From contig JBGPHT010000009.1 in assembly GCA_041484525.1 (NCBI GenBank), forward strand, positions 1 to 64,000: a stretch of 64,000 nucleotides of DNA, read 5' to 3'. The notes beneath the pieces were generated by a model, which worked only from the letters and a program-made list of their open reading frames with translations, did no database searches and was not told the origin of the DNA. A program made the translations under genes and the position numbers. Shown here one piece after another: positions 9,331-16,404 of the stretch (its first letter is position 1; each line of letters starts with the position of its first letter). Source of the stretch: JBGPHT01 sp041484525. GTDB taxonomy: Bacteria; Acidobacteriota; Terriglobia; Bryobacterales; Bryobacteraceae.

Positions 9331-10566
9331 TTAGTCGCCCGCCGCGGCCGCAACAGCCAGTCTCCTGTCGCTTGTCTGGCTGAAGCAGGCCTCCATCCGC
9401 TGCGTGACCTGACTTACTTTGTCATAGCCAAGCCCGGGGTACATGGGCAGCGAGAGTATCTCCGGCGCGGCTTTTTCACAAACCGGGAAATCGCCCGTCT
9501 TGTACCGCAGCGCGCTGTATGCCTTCTGTAAGTGGAGCGGCACGGGGTAATGAATTCCGGTACCGATCTTCGCCTCGCCGAGGTGCGCCTGAATCCGCTC
9601 CCGGTCCGACACCCTGACTACGTACAGGTGGTACACCGCCTTGACCCAGGAAGGCTCATGCGGCAGACCCACCACCTCGCCCCACGGCCCCAGCAACTCG
9701 CGATACCGCTCGGCCCACTCGCGGCGCCGCTTGTTCCACAAGGTCAGGTGCCGGAGCTTGACGCGCAGAATCCCGGCTTGAATCGAGTCCAGCCGCCCGT
9801 TGTAGCCTTCCACATCGTGATAGTATTTCTGCGCCTGTCCATGGTCGCGCAGCATGCGGACTTTTTTCGCCAGCTCCGGGTCGCTCGTCGTGACCGCGCC
9901 CGCCTCTCCGCAGGCGCCTAAGTTCTTGCCGGGATAGAAGCTGAATGCCGCCGCCCGGCCAATCGAGCCGGCCCTCTTCCAGGCGTTGTCCGTCTTCGAA
10001 TAGTATTCCGCCCCATGCGCCTGGCACGCATCTTCCACTACCGTCAAACCGTAGCGCTCTCCGATGGCCATAATCGCATCCATGTTGGCCATCTGTCCGT
10101 AGAGATGCACCGGCACGATCGCCGCCACCGGCCTGGCGTACTTGCGGTGTATCAGCTTCCCCGTAACGCCGTCCATCCGGCATTTGACTTCCAGATACTC
10201 CTGAAGTTTGACCGGATCCATGTTGTAAGTGCGTTCGTCGACATCCACAAAATCCGGCCGTGCGCCGGCCTGCGAAATTGCCTCCGTCGTCGCGATGAAG
10301 CTGTTCGGAACCGTCACGACGATGTCGCCCGTCTTGACTCCCGCCGCCATCAGAGCAAACCGCAGAGCGTCGGTACCGCTGCCGACGCCGATCGCGTACT
10401 GACTTTCGCAGTACGCCGCGAAGTCCTGCTCAAACCCCTCCACCATCGGTCCGCCAATGAATCCGGCGGTGTCTAGCGCGGTCTCGAAAATGGACCGCAG
10501 TTCTTCTTTTAGTTCTTGATGGGGAGTTACGAGATCCAAGAACGGGACCGGCTTTTTTTCACTCAT
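9331..10566 (-). CDS. DegT/DnrJ/EryC1 PLP-dependent sugar aminotransferase (WbpE-like)
   Basis: About 411 residues. The PLP lysine is in FSFYPGKNLGACGEAGAVTT, and the cofactor-binding Asp is in TVVEDACQAHGAEY. The C-terminal part has IGTGIHYPVPLHLQ, a GIHYPxPxHLQ motif typical of 3-aminotransferases such as WbpE/WlbC. The start ATG at 10566 overlaps the stop of the acetyltransferase gene as ATGA, so the two are translationally coupled. With the oxidoreductase and acetyltransferase upstream it should convert UDP-3-keto-GlcNAcA to the 3-amino uronic acid. An insert near residue 125-140 (VKCRMDGVTGKLIHRKYARP) is longer than usual. Confidence 0.9.
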   Translation of the reverse strand: MSEKKPVPFLDLVTPHQELKEELRSIFETALDTAGFIGGPMVEGFEQDFAAYCESQYAIGVGSGTDALRFALMAAGVKTGDIVVTVPNSFIATTEAISQAGARPDFVDVDERTYNMDPVKLQEYLEVKCRMDGVTGKLIHRKYARPVAAIVPVHLYGQMANMDAIMAIGERYGLTVVEDACQAHGAEYYSKTDNAWKRAGSIGRAAAFSFYPGKNLGACGEAGAVTTSDPELAKKVRMLRDHGQAQKYYHDVEGYNGRLDSIQAGILRVKLRHLTLWNKRRREWAERYRELLGPWGEVVGLPHEPSWVKAVYHLYVVRVSDRERIQAHLGEAKIGTGIHYPVPLHLQKAYSALRYKTGDFPVCEKAAPEILSLPMYPGLGYDKVSQVTQRMEACFSQTSDRRLAVAAAAGD

Positions 10567-11063
10567 TTCACACTCCTGGGCGCCGCTGGCGCCGTGGTGC
10601 GCAACACGCGCGCTGGATTTCCCGCAACGATTGCGTTGTCGGGTACACTCTTGGTTACAACGCTGCCGGCGCCCACAATGGCGTTTTCCCCGACAGTGAC
10701 ATTCGCCAGGATCGTGGCGCCCGACCCAATCGAAGCGCCCTTCCTGATTACCGTCTTTTCCACTTTCCAATCGGCTTCCGTCTGCAACCCGCCCCCATCC
10801 GTCGTGGCGCGCGGGTAACTGTCGTTGATGAACGTCACCCCATGTCCGATGAAGACTCCGTCTTCAATCGTGACGCCTTCGCAGATAAAGGTATGGCTGG
10901 ATATCTTGCAGTTCTTGCCGACCTTGGCGTTCTTTTGAACTTCCACAAAGGTGCCGAGCTTGGTGTTATCGCCGATTTCGCATCCGTAGAGGTTGATAAA
11001 GTTCGCGAGTTTGACATTCTCCCCCAGCTTTACGTCGGGGGCGACACATAGGTAGCTGCTCAT
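10563..11063 (-). CDS. Left-handed beta-helix N-acetyltransferase (WbpD/WlbB-like)
   Basis: About 166 residues built of hexapeptide repeats (LGENVKLANFINLYG, VGKNCKISSHTFICEGVTIEDGVFIGHGVTFIND, then IGSGATILANVTVGENAIVGAGSVVTKSV). It ends in NAIVAGNPARVLR, the usual cap of sugar acetyltransferases. It should acetylate the 3-amino group of UDP-GlcNAc3NA with acetyl-CoA. It lies between the oxidoreductase and aminotransferase genes with ATGA overlaps on both sides, so the three enzymes are made as one coupled unit. Confidence 0.9.
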   Translation of the reverse strand: MSSYLCVAPDVKLGENVKLANFINLYGCEIGDNTKLGTFVEVQKNAKVGKNCKISSHTFICEGVTIEDGVFIGHGVTFINDSYPRATTDGGGLQTEADWKVEKTVIRKGASIGSGATILANVTVGENAIVGAGSVVTKSVPDNAIVAGNPARVLRTTAPAAPRSVK

Positions 11064-12061
11064 AAGGTGACTGCTTTGCCCCGCTCCTTCAACGACCGGT
11101 CTGCCGCTTCGAGCAGCTTCACCACCCGCAGCCCTGCTTCGCCATCATTGAAGGGCGTTTCGTCCTTCTGAATACAATTGATGAAGTATTTGGCTTCTGC
11201 CATAAGCGCTTCGGTCTGGTCGATCTTGGGCGACCACATGTCTCCGGAGCGATAGCTGACGAGCAGTTCGTAAACGCTCTGGCCGTTGGTGATGTCGACG
11301 CCTTTGTCGTAGACTTTGACCTTCTCGTCGGCTTCCACGTCGTTCCAGACCACCATCTTTTTCTCGCCCCCCAGAAGCGTGGTCCTGACTTTGACGGGTG
11401 AGAGCCAGTTGACGTTCAGGTGGGCAATCATGCTGTCGCCGAAATAGATGGTGATGTACGCGACATCTTCGTGGCAGTTCAGATGTTTTTGGCCGGTGGC
11501 AACTACAGCGTCCGGCTTGGCGTCGATCAGGTAGTCCATGATGGACAGGTCGTGCGGCGCCAGATCCCAAAGCACGTTGACGTCGTGCTGGAAAAGGCCC
11601 AGGTTGACCCGGGTCGAGTCGTAGTAATACAGCTTGCCGAGGCTGCCGTCGTCGATCAACTGCCGGAGTTTCTTGACTGCGCCCGTAAAGAGAAACGTGT
11701 GATCCACCATGATCTTGAGTTTCTTGCGGGCCGCCAGCTCGATTAACTCCTCCGCCTGGCAGGCGGTCGACGTGAACGGCTTCTCCACAAATACGTGCTT
11801 GCCGTTTTCAAGTGCTGCCTTGGCTAATTCGAAGTGGGTCCACACCGGCGTGATCACCGCCACCGCATCGATTTGCGGCGAGCCGATGACCTCCGCGATG
11901 TCGCTCGTCACGGCTACGCCTGGATGGGCTTTTTGGGCCCGCTTCAGCGCGTCCGGACTCTTGTCGCAGATCACCGCCAGGTCACAGCCGTCCAGGCCGT
12001 GAAAGTTTCTAGCGATGCGCGGGCCCCAATAACCGTAACCGATAATTCCAACGCGGATCAT
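11060..12061 (-). CDS. Gfo/Idh/MocA-family sugar-nucleotide oxidoreductase (WbpB/WlbA-like)
   Basis: About 333 residues. The N-terminal Rossmann motif is VGIIGYGYWGPRIARNF, and the family signature EKPFTSTACQAEELIELA supplies the Glu-Lys-Pro. The motif HDVNVLWDLAPHDLSIMDYL contains the histidine expected at the active site. By family and neighbours it should oxidise C3 of UDP-GlcNAcA to the 3-keto sugar for the aminotransferase. Its stop overlaps the next start (ATGA). A 158-nt gap separates it from the initiating transferase gene upstream; that gap has an 8-bp inverted repeat GGCCGGCT/AGCCGGCC at 12118-12125 and 12149-12156. Confidence 0.9.
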   Translation of the reverse strand: MIRVGIIGYGYWGPRIARNFHGLDGCDLAVICDKSPDALKRAQKAHPGVAVTSDIAEVIGSPQIDAVAVITPVWTHFELAKAALENGKHVFVEKPFTSTACQAEELIELAARKKLKIMVDHTFLFTGAVKKLRQLIDDGSLGKLYYYDSTRVNLGLFQHDVNVLWDLAPHDLSIMDYLIDAKPDAVVATGQKHLNCHEDVAYITIYFGDSMIAHLNVNWLSPVKVRTTLLGGEKKMVVWNDVEADEKVKVYDKGVDITNGQSVYELLVSYRSGDMWSPKIDQTEALMAEAKYFINCIQKDETPFNDGEAGLRVVKLLEAADRSLKERGKAVTL

Positions 12062-12219
12062 AGTACTCCCTATAGGGTCTTCGTCTGGATTTGTTGCCTG
12101 GAAGGAATCCGTCTGGTGGCCGGCTCAAGTGAGAGGATGGCTGTGACTAGCCGGCCGGGGGTGCAAGATGGAGCCGCAGACGGGGGTATGAATCGAACCG
12201 AAAAGCGCGGGCATTGCCA

Positions 12220-13389
12220 TTAGCAGGCGCCGTCCCCCGAAAGCACGGCGCGCGGCGTCTGCAAGAGAATCTTGATATCCAGCCACAGTGTCCACGACCT
12301 GGCGTACTTGATGTCGAGCCGGACCATGTCGTCGAACTTCATCCTGCTTCGCCCATCGATCTGCCACAAGCCGGTGATGCCCGGTTTCACTGCCAGTAAG
12401 CGCTGTTTGTGCCAAAGGTCATAGCACTCGAATTCATAGGTGACCGGCGGCCGCGGCCCTACCAGCGACATGTCCCCTATAAGTACATTCAAGAATTGTG
12501 GTAATTCGTCCAGACTTGTCTTGCGGAGAAATTTTCCCAGGGGCGTGATCCTTGGATCGGCGGTCAGCTTGTACTGTACTCGCTGGTTGCCGGCTCCGTT
12601 TGGTTCGGGGCCGCCGCCGCCGGCGATCAGGCTCTTGACGTATTGTTCGTGAATGGTGTGATCGTTCCTGTAGTACATGGACCTGAATTTCAGGAAGGTG
12701 AACTTCTTGCCGTACTGGCCCAGCCGCACCTGTCGAAACAGGACAGGTCCTTTCGACGTCAGCTTGATCGCAATGAAGAGGACCGCGAACACCGGCAGGC
12801 AGAGAATCAGCAACACCAGACTGCCCACAATATCGAGCGCCCGTTTCAGGTGGAGAGAGACCGTTTTGTCTTCGAGGCCCCGAGCCAATTCCACGTGCAG
12901 CGACGAGTTTGCCGGCCCGCTCGGGCCGTCGTCGTCCCAGTCTTCGGGAAACACGTGGAAGGACAGTTTGATTTCGTTGACCTGCCCGACTGTCAGGGTT
13001 CGATAGAGCACATCGCTGACCTTGGTTGCGAGAGCCTTCACGACAACGGTTTCCTCGTCGCCGCCGACCTCCGTGAAGATTACGCCGATTACAGATCCGT
13101 CCTTGTACCACCCCGTAATATCCGTGTCTCTGGTTGACTGCGACAGAGCTTGGAGAACTTTCTCAACGACTCGGTCTTTGTTCTCTCTGTTGCCGGTTTT
13201 CAAGAGCCTGCCGGGATCGAGAAGCATGAGCACAAAGCGCCGCTGCGACCGCTCGGTTCTTTTACGCTCCACGTGCAGCAGCCGCATAAAGAGTCGTTGA
13301 GGCAGCATCCCGAAGTCAGCCGGCTCATCGGGAGAAACGAGCGTCTCCACTTGCGCGCTCGTCTTTAGACGGAGCATATTATTCAACAC
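12220..13389 (-). CDS. Initiating sugar-phosphate transferase with N-terminal GGDEF-like domain
   Basis: About 389 residues. The C-terminal half is a bacterial phosphoglycosyl transferase: a membrane segment (DIVGSLVLLILCLPVFAVLFIAI), then LFRQVRLGQYGKKFTFLKFRSM, PLGKFLRKTSLDELPQFLNVLIGDMSLVGPRPP and a closing PGITGLWQI. It should load the first sugar phosphate onto undecaprenyl phosphate. The N-terminal ~165 residues are not the usual multi-helix domain. They resemble a degenerate GGDEF-type fold (RRFVLMLLDPGRLLKTGNRENKDRVVEKVLQALSQSTRDTDITGWYKDGSVIGVIF) lacking GGDEF itself. A second in-frame ATG at 13377 is an alternative start. Confidence 0.9.
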   Translation of the reverse strand: MLNNMLRLKTSAQVETLVSPDEPADFGMLPQRLFMRLLHVERKRTERSQRRFVLMLLDPGRLLKTGNRENKDRVVEKVLQALSQSTRDTDITGWYKDGSVIGVIFTEVGGDEETVVVKALATKVSDVLYRTLTVGQVNEIKLSFHVFPEDWDDDGPSGPANSSLHVELARGLEDKTVSLHLKRALDIVGSLVLLILCLPVFAVLFIAIKLTSKGPVLFRQVRLGQYGKKFTFLKFRSMYYRNDHTIHEQYVKSLIAGGGGPEPNGAGNQRVQYKLTADPRITPLGKFLRKTSLDELPQFLNVLIGDMSLVGPRPPVTYEFECYDLWHKQRLLAVKPGITGLWQIDGRSRMKFDDMVRLDIKYARSWTLWLDIKILLQTPRAVLSGDGAC

Positions 13390-13477
13390 AGCTACACCCT
13401 CTCGTGATGCTACGTTCTGAACTGGCTGTCATTGAGATCGACGGGCTTGTGGTAAGTAGGGTACGGGGAACGTGAGT

Positions 13478-14062
13478 TTAGATACTCAGTGGACTTGCGG
13501 CCATCAGGGGTCTGAGGTGAACCGGCGCCGGGCGCCCTTGCGCGTCCAAAGGCCTGGCCCAATGGCGCTCAATGGCTACTGCCACCGATCGCCGCAACAG
13601 AGTCACGGAGACTACCAGCCGTTGCTCTTTGTGGGCTTCGACCAGGATTCCTTCGAGACCGACTAAGGGCCCGTCTTCGAGCCGCACCCGCTGGCCCACT
13701 TCCAGATAAGACCACGGTTCCGCCGAAAGCCCGGATCGTACGGCGCTTTGAATGGCGGAAATTTCCGTGTCCTCGATGGGAGCAGGAATCTTCCCGATGC
13801 CCACTAAGTGGAGAACGCCGGGAATGGTCAGTAGAGGAAGGCGGTGCTCCGGGTTTAATCGGCAGAATATATAGCCCGGAAAGAGCGGCAGTTCCACCGA
13901 TTTCACGCGATCCGACCAACGGTGCCGGCATTGGTACAGCGGTAGGAACTCTTCGAATCCTCTATTCTGCGCCATGGTCGCGGCGATCTTTTCGCATCGC
14001 GACTTCACGCGAATGGCGTACCACTGCTGCGGCACGCGATCGCGCGTCTCTCCAAAGGTCAT
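13478..14062 (-). CDS. NusG-paralogue transcription antiterminator (RfaH/UpxY-like)
   Basis: About 194 residues from ATG 14062, with GGGGGAA just upstream. The NGN domain is clear (QQWYAIRVKSRCEKIAATMA at the start; PLFPGYIFCRL in the middle; IPGVLHLVGIGKIPAPIEDTEI after it). A KOW-like domain follows (LEVGQRVRLEDGPLVGLEGILVEAHKEQRLVVSVTLLRRSVAVAI). NGN plus KOW with this locus position is typical of specialised NusG paralogues that ride with RNA polymerase and suppress early termination in long polysaccharide operons. It is the first gene of the leftward EPS operon. Its leader carries an ops-like sequence 44 nt before the start codon, the kind of site RfaH reads. The C-terminal ~20 residues (RPAPVHLRPLMAASPLSI) are an unassigned tail. 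Confidence 0.9.
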   Translation of the reverse strand: MTFGETRDRVPQQWYAIRVKSRCEKIAATMAQNRGFEEFLPLYQCRHRWSDRVKSVELPLFPGYIFCRLNPEHRLPLLTIPGVLHLVGIGKIPAPIEDTEISAIQSAVRSGLSAEPWSYLEVGQRVRLEDGPLVGLEGILVEAHKEQRLVVSVTLLRRSVAVAIERHWARPLDAQGRPAPVHLRPLMAASPLSI

Positions 14063-14105
14063 GGATTCCCCCGTTGTTTTTGCTTTAATTCCCATTCTCT
14101 TGGAC

Positions 14106-14116
14106 AAGCTACCGCC
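14106..14116 (-). promoter_or_regulatory. ops-like element (RfaH/NusG-paralogue recruitment site), copy A
   Basis: On the minus strand this reads GGCGGTAGCTT, a full match to the enterobacterial ops consensus GGCGGTAGNNT. It lies 44 nt upstream of the start of the NusG-paralogue gene and about 75 nt downstream of the candidate sigma-54 -12 element. It is embedded in a 29-bp block that is identical at the second operon. Short complementary GGAC/GTCC arms flank it and could put it in a hairpin loop. Confidence 0.75.
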
Positions 14117-14190
14117 CTTTCGGTCCCAATTGAGCATTACCCTTGATGGGACCCACCAGCGCAAGCCGAGCAGTCTTGCGTGGTCGAATC

Positions 14191-14205
14191 GCAGTTTGAG
14201 TGCCA
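14191..14205 (-). promoter_or_regulatory. Candidate sigma-54 (RpoN) promoter, copy A
   Basis: The minus strand reads TGGCACTCAAACTGC: a -24 TGGCAC and a -12 TGC with the invariant GG-N10-GC spacing. Transcription would start near 14179, giving a ~117-nt leader before the NusG-paralogue ATG with the ops-like element inside it. The same spacing and a matching sequence occur at 60611-60625. No sigma-54 activator gene is in the window. Confidence 0.65.
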
Positions 14206-14299
14206 TTGAATACTATCGGCTTAAAGAGCTTGCTGCCAAAGGCTTACAGGTGTGGCCGGTGACGTGCTGAGACGGGCGGTACTTGGAATGATGAAGACG

Positions 14300-14318
14300 A
14301 TTGGGACTTGCTCCCAAT
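14300..14318. promoter_or_regulatory. Conserved inverted repeat, candidate activator (UAS) site, copy A
   Basis: ATTGGGACTTGCTCCCAAT is a perfect 7-bp inverted repeat with a 5-nt spacer. It is centred about 130 bp upstream of the predicted sigma-54 start site, the usual distance for an enhancer-binding protein dimer. The gap between its inner edge and the -24 element is 95 nt here and 95 nt in copy B. Confidence 0.65.
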
Positions 14319-14416
14319 TAATGAGAACATTCGTGTCGGTTTGGTTTCAAAATCGCCCTAGAAAATTGGTCGAATTCCACTTAGAAACAATAATGTACCG
14401 GCAGTACTGGCGGAAT

Positions 14417-15400
14417 TTACAATCCCAGTTTGTGTGCTGGATTGTCCCGGAACAGCGACCCTTCCCGGATATATTTTCGGACTGTAGACAGCGACCGGTG
14501 TCCGGTCTGCTGCATGATGGCCAGCTCGTTCGCGCCGTTCCGGTAGGCCTGGGTGGCGAGCCCGGACCGCAGGCTGTGTCCCGCGTAGGCCGACGTGTCG
14601 AGACCGATCCGCCCCACGGCGCGCTTGACGATCATGCCCACCGAGTCCTTGTGCAGGACTTTGCTTTGCACCCGCCCGTGCCGGTCCACCTCGCGGAATA
14701 TCGGACCGGCGCCGATCCGGGCTTCGCTCAGCCACTCCTGGTAAGCGCGGACGGGGCACGTCTCCGGCTGCGAACCAAAGGGCAGCGCCACCTTCCTTCC
14801 CTGCCCTTCCTGGTCCGTTTTGGAGTGCCGCAAGGTCACCACCAGTCCGTCTTGTTCGACCGCCACGTCCCGCACCTCGATACCTGCCAGCTCCGACCTC
14901 CGGAATCCTCCCGCATACCCCATCAACAGGAGCGCCCGGTCGCGCCTGCCTTGCAGCCCCTTGGGCAAGGCGTGGATCATCGCCCGAACCTGGTCCGTAT
15001 AGAGAGGCCGCTTTCCCGACTGCGCCGTCCCCACCGTGCGCCGGATTCCCTTGAGAGTTTCGCTGACGAGCGGCTGCTGCATGCTCGCCGGCGATGGGGA
15101 TCCGTTGGCTTGGTGAGCCCGGCTGATGACCGTGAGGCGGCGGCGAATGGTCGCCGGTTTATGGCTCGCGGCCAGCGCCGTGACATATAGGGCTACTGTC
15201 TCGGGCGTGGCCGGCAAGGCGGCGAGCCCATGCCCCCGGCACCAGGTTTCGAAGTGCGCCCAATCGGATCGGTAGGCCCGGCGCGAGCTGTCCGCCTTGG
15301 CGGCCGCCAGAAACCCGCGGGTCTCCACCGCCAGGCGGATCAGGTCCAGGGTGCCAGGACTCAGGCTGACATCGGAACGCTCTTCCATGGGGATCAGCAT
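14417..15400 (-). CDS. Tyrosine site-specific recombinase (integrase)
   Basis: About 327 residues. The catalytic set is visible: Arg in AGGFRRSELAGIE, Lys in LRHSKTDQEGQGRK, H-x-x-R in YAGHSLRSGLATQA, His in QQTGHRSLSTV and the nucleophilic Tyr in VRKYIREGSLF. The N-terminal SAM-like core-binding domain (DSSRRAYRSDWAHFETWCRGHG) is complete. It probably integrates or resolves the plasmid-like island to its right. It lies 90 nt from regulatory cassette A, at the edge of the EPS locus. The first ATG (15400) and ATG 15388 are both possible starts. Confidence 0.9.
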   Translation of the reverse strand: MLIPMEERSDVSLSPGTLDLIRLAVETRGFLAAAKADSSRRAYRSDWAHFETWCRGHGLAALPATPETVALYVTALAASHKPATIRRRLTVISRAHQANGSPSPASMQQPLVSETLKGIRRTVGTAQSGKRPLYTDQVRAMIHALPKGLQGRRDRALLLMGYAGGFRRSELAGIEVRDVAVEQDGLVVTLRHSKTDQEGQGRKVALPFGSQPETCPVRAYQEWLSEARIGAGPIFREVDRHGRVQSKVLHKDSVGMIVKRAVGRIGLDTSAYAGHSLRSGLATQAYRNGANELAIMQQTGHRSLSTVRKYIREGSLFRDNPAHKLGL

Positions 15401-15458
15401 ACCTCGAAAGTTCTGGCACCTGATAACCTATGCTTCTCAGATTCTGGGAGGTCCCGTA

Positions 15459-15478
15459 TTTTGCGGTGGTGCGCAAAA
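15459..15478. promoter_or_regulatory. Inverted repeat between divergent integrase and hypothetical genes
   Basis: TTTTGCG-gtggtg-CGCAAAA is a perfect 7-bp inverted repeat in the 115-nt divergent gap between the recombinase and the rightward gene at 15516. It could be an operator that controls both. No repressor can be assigned. Confidence 0.45.
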
Positions 15479-15515
15479 CCGCTTTCAGGGGTGGTATGCT
15501 CATGTACAATACACC

Positions 15516-16025
15516 ATGCCGGATAAACCTACCTGGTGCGGGCACTTGGACAAAGTCGAACGGCGTCTCCTGGCGCTACCTGACCCGTGGGTCGACCGTT
15601 CCATGCTCGAGGAGCTCCTGGGAATCGGCCGGCGCCGGGCGCAGCAGATCCTGGCGCCCTGCGTCAGCCGGCAGATCGGCGCCAATGGCTTGGCGGACCG
15701 GGGCGTCCTCCTCGAGCACTTGCGGCGTCTCGCGGCCCAGGAGGCGACGGTGCACTACGAGAGGCAGCGTCGGCAGCGCCTGGCCGGACACCTCGACGGG
15801 TGGCGGAGGTCCTGGTTGGAACAGCCGCGGGTGTTGGTCGAGGCGCCCCTTTCCATCGTGAATTCGAGCCTCGACGGCTTGCCTGCCGGAGTTTCCGTCA
15901 ACCGCGGACAGATCAGCGTCGAGTTCGAAACCGCTGCCGAAGCCCTCGAAAAGCTATTGGCCCTGGCGATGGCGATCGGCAACGACCGGGACAGGTTCGA
16001 GCGGATTGCCACGGGCCGCGATTGA
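15516..16025 (+). CDS. Hypothetical protein of the plasmid-like island
   Basis: About 169 residues, charged and soluble, starting MPDKPTWCGHLDKVERRLLALPDPWVDRSMLEELLGIGRRRAQQILAPC. The stretch DRSMLEELLGIGRRRAQQIL reads like a helix-turn-helix, which suggests a DNA-binding role. The ATG at 15516 is chosen because the longer frame antisense to the integrase has no protein character. It is followed by an excisionase-like HTH gene and parA and probably belongs to the same maintenance module. I do not recognise the family. Confidence 0.6.
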   Translation: MPDKPTWCGHLDKVERRLLALPDPWVDRSMLEELLGIGRRRAQQILAPCVSRQIGANGLADRGVLLEHLRRLAAQEATVHYERQRRQRLAGHLDGWRRSWLEQPRVLVEAPLSIVNSSLDGLPAGVSVNRGQISVEFETAAEALEKLLALAMAIGNDRDRFERIATGRD

Positions 16026-16209
16026 GGGCGGGCCGCTGCCCCCAGGCTGTCCAGCCGTTGATGCAGACTGGCCACTCGTCGCGGCCCTTGCCTTCCCGAT
16101 GTAGTGAAGGCCGCTCGCTCCTGCCCGGACTGTCACTGTATAAATTGCGTGGAGGATTGGGCTACCCATCAGATTTGACAGCTTGGACACTTTGGGCTAT
16201 CATTCGCCC

Positions 16210-16404
16210 ATGCCAGGGAAACGCGACTACATGAGCACCCGCGAAGTCGCGCAGTTGCTCGGGGTATCTCGTCAAACCCTGTACAACTGGTTGAAACAAG
16301 GCAGGATACCCGCTCCAACTCGCCATCCCCTGACCTCCTATCCGCAGTGGAAACCAGAAGATGTGGATCGTATTCGGGGCATTGTCACGGGAGGTGGCCG
16401 GTGA
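16210..16404 (+). CDS. Small excisionase/MerR-type HTH protein
   Basis: About 64 residues. The sequence STREVAQLLGVSRQTLYNWLKQGRIPAPTRH is a clear winged helix-turn-helix of the HTH_17/excisionase kind, followed by PQWKPEDVDRI. It may regulate the downstream parA gene or direct excision with the recombinase. Its TGA overlaps the GTG start of parA (GTGA), so the two are translationally coupled. A further ATG at 16231 is an alternative start. Confidence 0.8.
   Translation: MPGKRDYMSTREVAQLLGVSRQTLYNWLKQGRIPAPTRHPLTSYPQWKPEDVDRIRGIVTGGGR

Larger units (their letters stand above)
14100..14327. repeat. Duplicated regulatory cassette, copy A
   Basis: This 228-bp segment is partly identical to 60518-60747 in the same orientation. 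The two ends are exact: 14100-14128 equals 60518-60546 (29 bp) and 14297-14327 equals 60717-60747 (31 bp). Shorter matching blocks lie between (for example around 14206-14225). Both copies lie immediately upstream of a long minus-strand EPS operon. Length is conserved to within 2 bp while the intervening sequence has diverged, as expected of a selected promoter and leader rather than a recent duplication. Confidence 0.9.
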
